A stretch of 13,378 nt of DNA from Dehalococcoidales bacterium (GTDB lineage: Bacteria > Chloroflexota > Dehalococcoidia > Dehalococcoidales > UBA2162). Numbering within the stretch: the first letter of the stretch is position 1; each line of letters starts with the position of its first letter. The stretch is taken from NCBI GenBank assembly GCA_016844285.1, contig JAENIS010000067.1, forward strand, positions 1 to 13,378, in the 5' to 3' direction. The position numbers were made by a program, and so were the translations under genes. A model generated the notes under the pieces. That model was not told the DNA's origin. It did not search any database and was given only the letters and a program-made list of their open reading frames with translations. Of this stretch, positions 13,347 to 13,378 are shown piece by piece.

Positions 13347-13378
13347 AGTATCCGGAGTCCAGGTGAGTATCAACGCCC
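12394..13378 (+). CDS. 3' continuation of the giant protein: CARDB units 8-10 (partial, runs off the window)
   Basis: Frame 1 is open from 12394 to the right edge with no stop. Homology begins at SSQYIVSFTVRN (from 12412), matching unit 1 (GSQYIVSFTIKN), then gives the rest of unit 8, complete units 9 and 10, and a linker (PTPVSGVQVSINA) into whatever follows. No start codon with a ribosome site lies at its head, so it is the continuation of the upstream frame after a frameshift and not a separate gene. It encodes extracellular adhesion-type beta-sandwich domains. No anchor or C-terminal sorting signal is visible before the edge. Confidence 0.8.

Larger units (their letters stand above)
7621..13378 (+). 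pseudogene. Composite giant surface-protein gene, split by two frameshifts and continuing beyond the window
   Basis: Homology runs unbroken through three frames: 7621 to about 8890 (frame 1), about 8892 to 12401 (frame 0), and about 12403 to the window end (frame 1). The domain order is signal peptide, NosD-like helix, Fn3-like, six-blade NHL propeller, Fn3-like, and CARDB units 1-10. At about 8890 one base fewer, and at 12402-12414 one base more, is the simplest explanation, against 22- and 17-nt shortfalls relative to sister repeats. Whether this is true decay, a length-variable repeat locus, or an assembly error cannot be decided from the sequence. No ribosome site precedes the middle or last part, so they would not be translated alone. 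Confidence 0.7.

Overview
The window looks like a chromosomal stretch of an uncultured bacterium. Genes are spaced with short gaps, Shine-Dalgarno and sigma70-type promoter motifs are clear, and GC content is moderate. A KaiB-receiver regulator, a PAP2-like membrane protein and a NosD/NHL/CARDB surface protein together recall Chloroflexota, possibly Dehalococcoidia. That placement is inference from gene style, not from a marker gene.

Left part (1-4920, all on +): the tail of an unknown upstream gene overlaps a KaiB-receiver-HTH fusion (138-1166) whose receiver lacks the phosphoacceptor Asp and whose HTH is decaying. Three separately promoted catabolic-type enzymes follow: an alpha/beta hydrolase (1480-2229), a metal-dependent amidohydrolase/decarboxylase of the ACMSD/gamma-resorcylate decarboxylase type (2357-3331), and an M20 metallopeptidase (3640-4920). 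Each has its own recognisable promoter, so they are neighbours more than an operon.

Middle (4921-7620): a gap carries two tandem 21-nt repeats like an insertion-sequence end. A nucleotide-sugar pyrophosphorylase lies on the minus strand (5334-6425). A PAP2-like six-helix membrane protein (6644-7246) is flanked by inverted copies of a hairpin repeat. Next come a candidate 24-codon small gene and a textbook intrinsic terminator.

Right part (7621 to the window end): one ancestral secreted giant protein, now in three reading frames. Its order is signal peptide, NosD-like beta-helix, Fn3-like domain, six-blade NHL propeller built from exact 141-bp units, second Fn3-like domain, and at least ten CARDB domains arranged as a three-unit (A-B-C) higher-order repeat. 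Two frameshifts (about 8890 and about 12402-12414) split it. The second restores the frame of the start, so the two nearly compensate but leave the central 3.5 kb out of frame. The gene continues beyond the window.

I see no phage, CRISPR, defence or biosynthetic system. The most interesting material is the repeat architecture and frame breakage of the giant surface protein, the degenerate clock-type regulator, and the small gene with its terminator.
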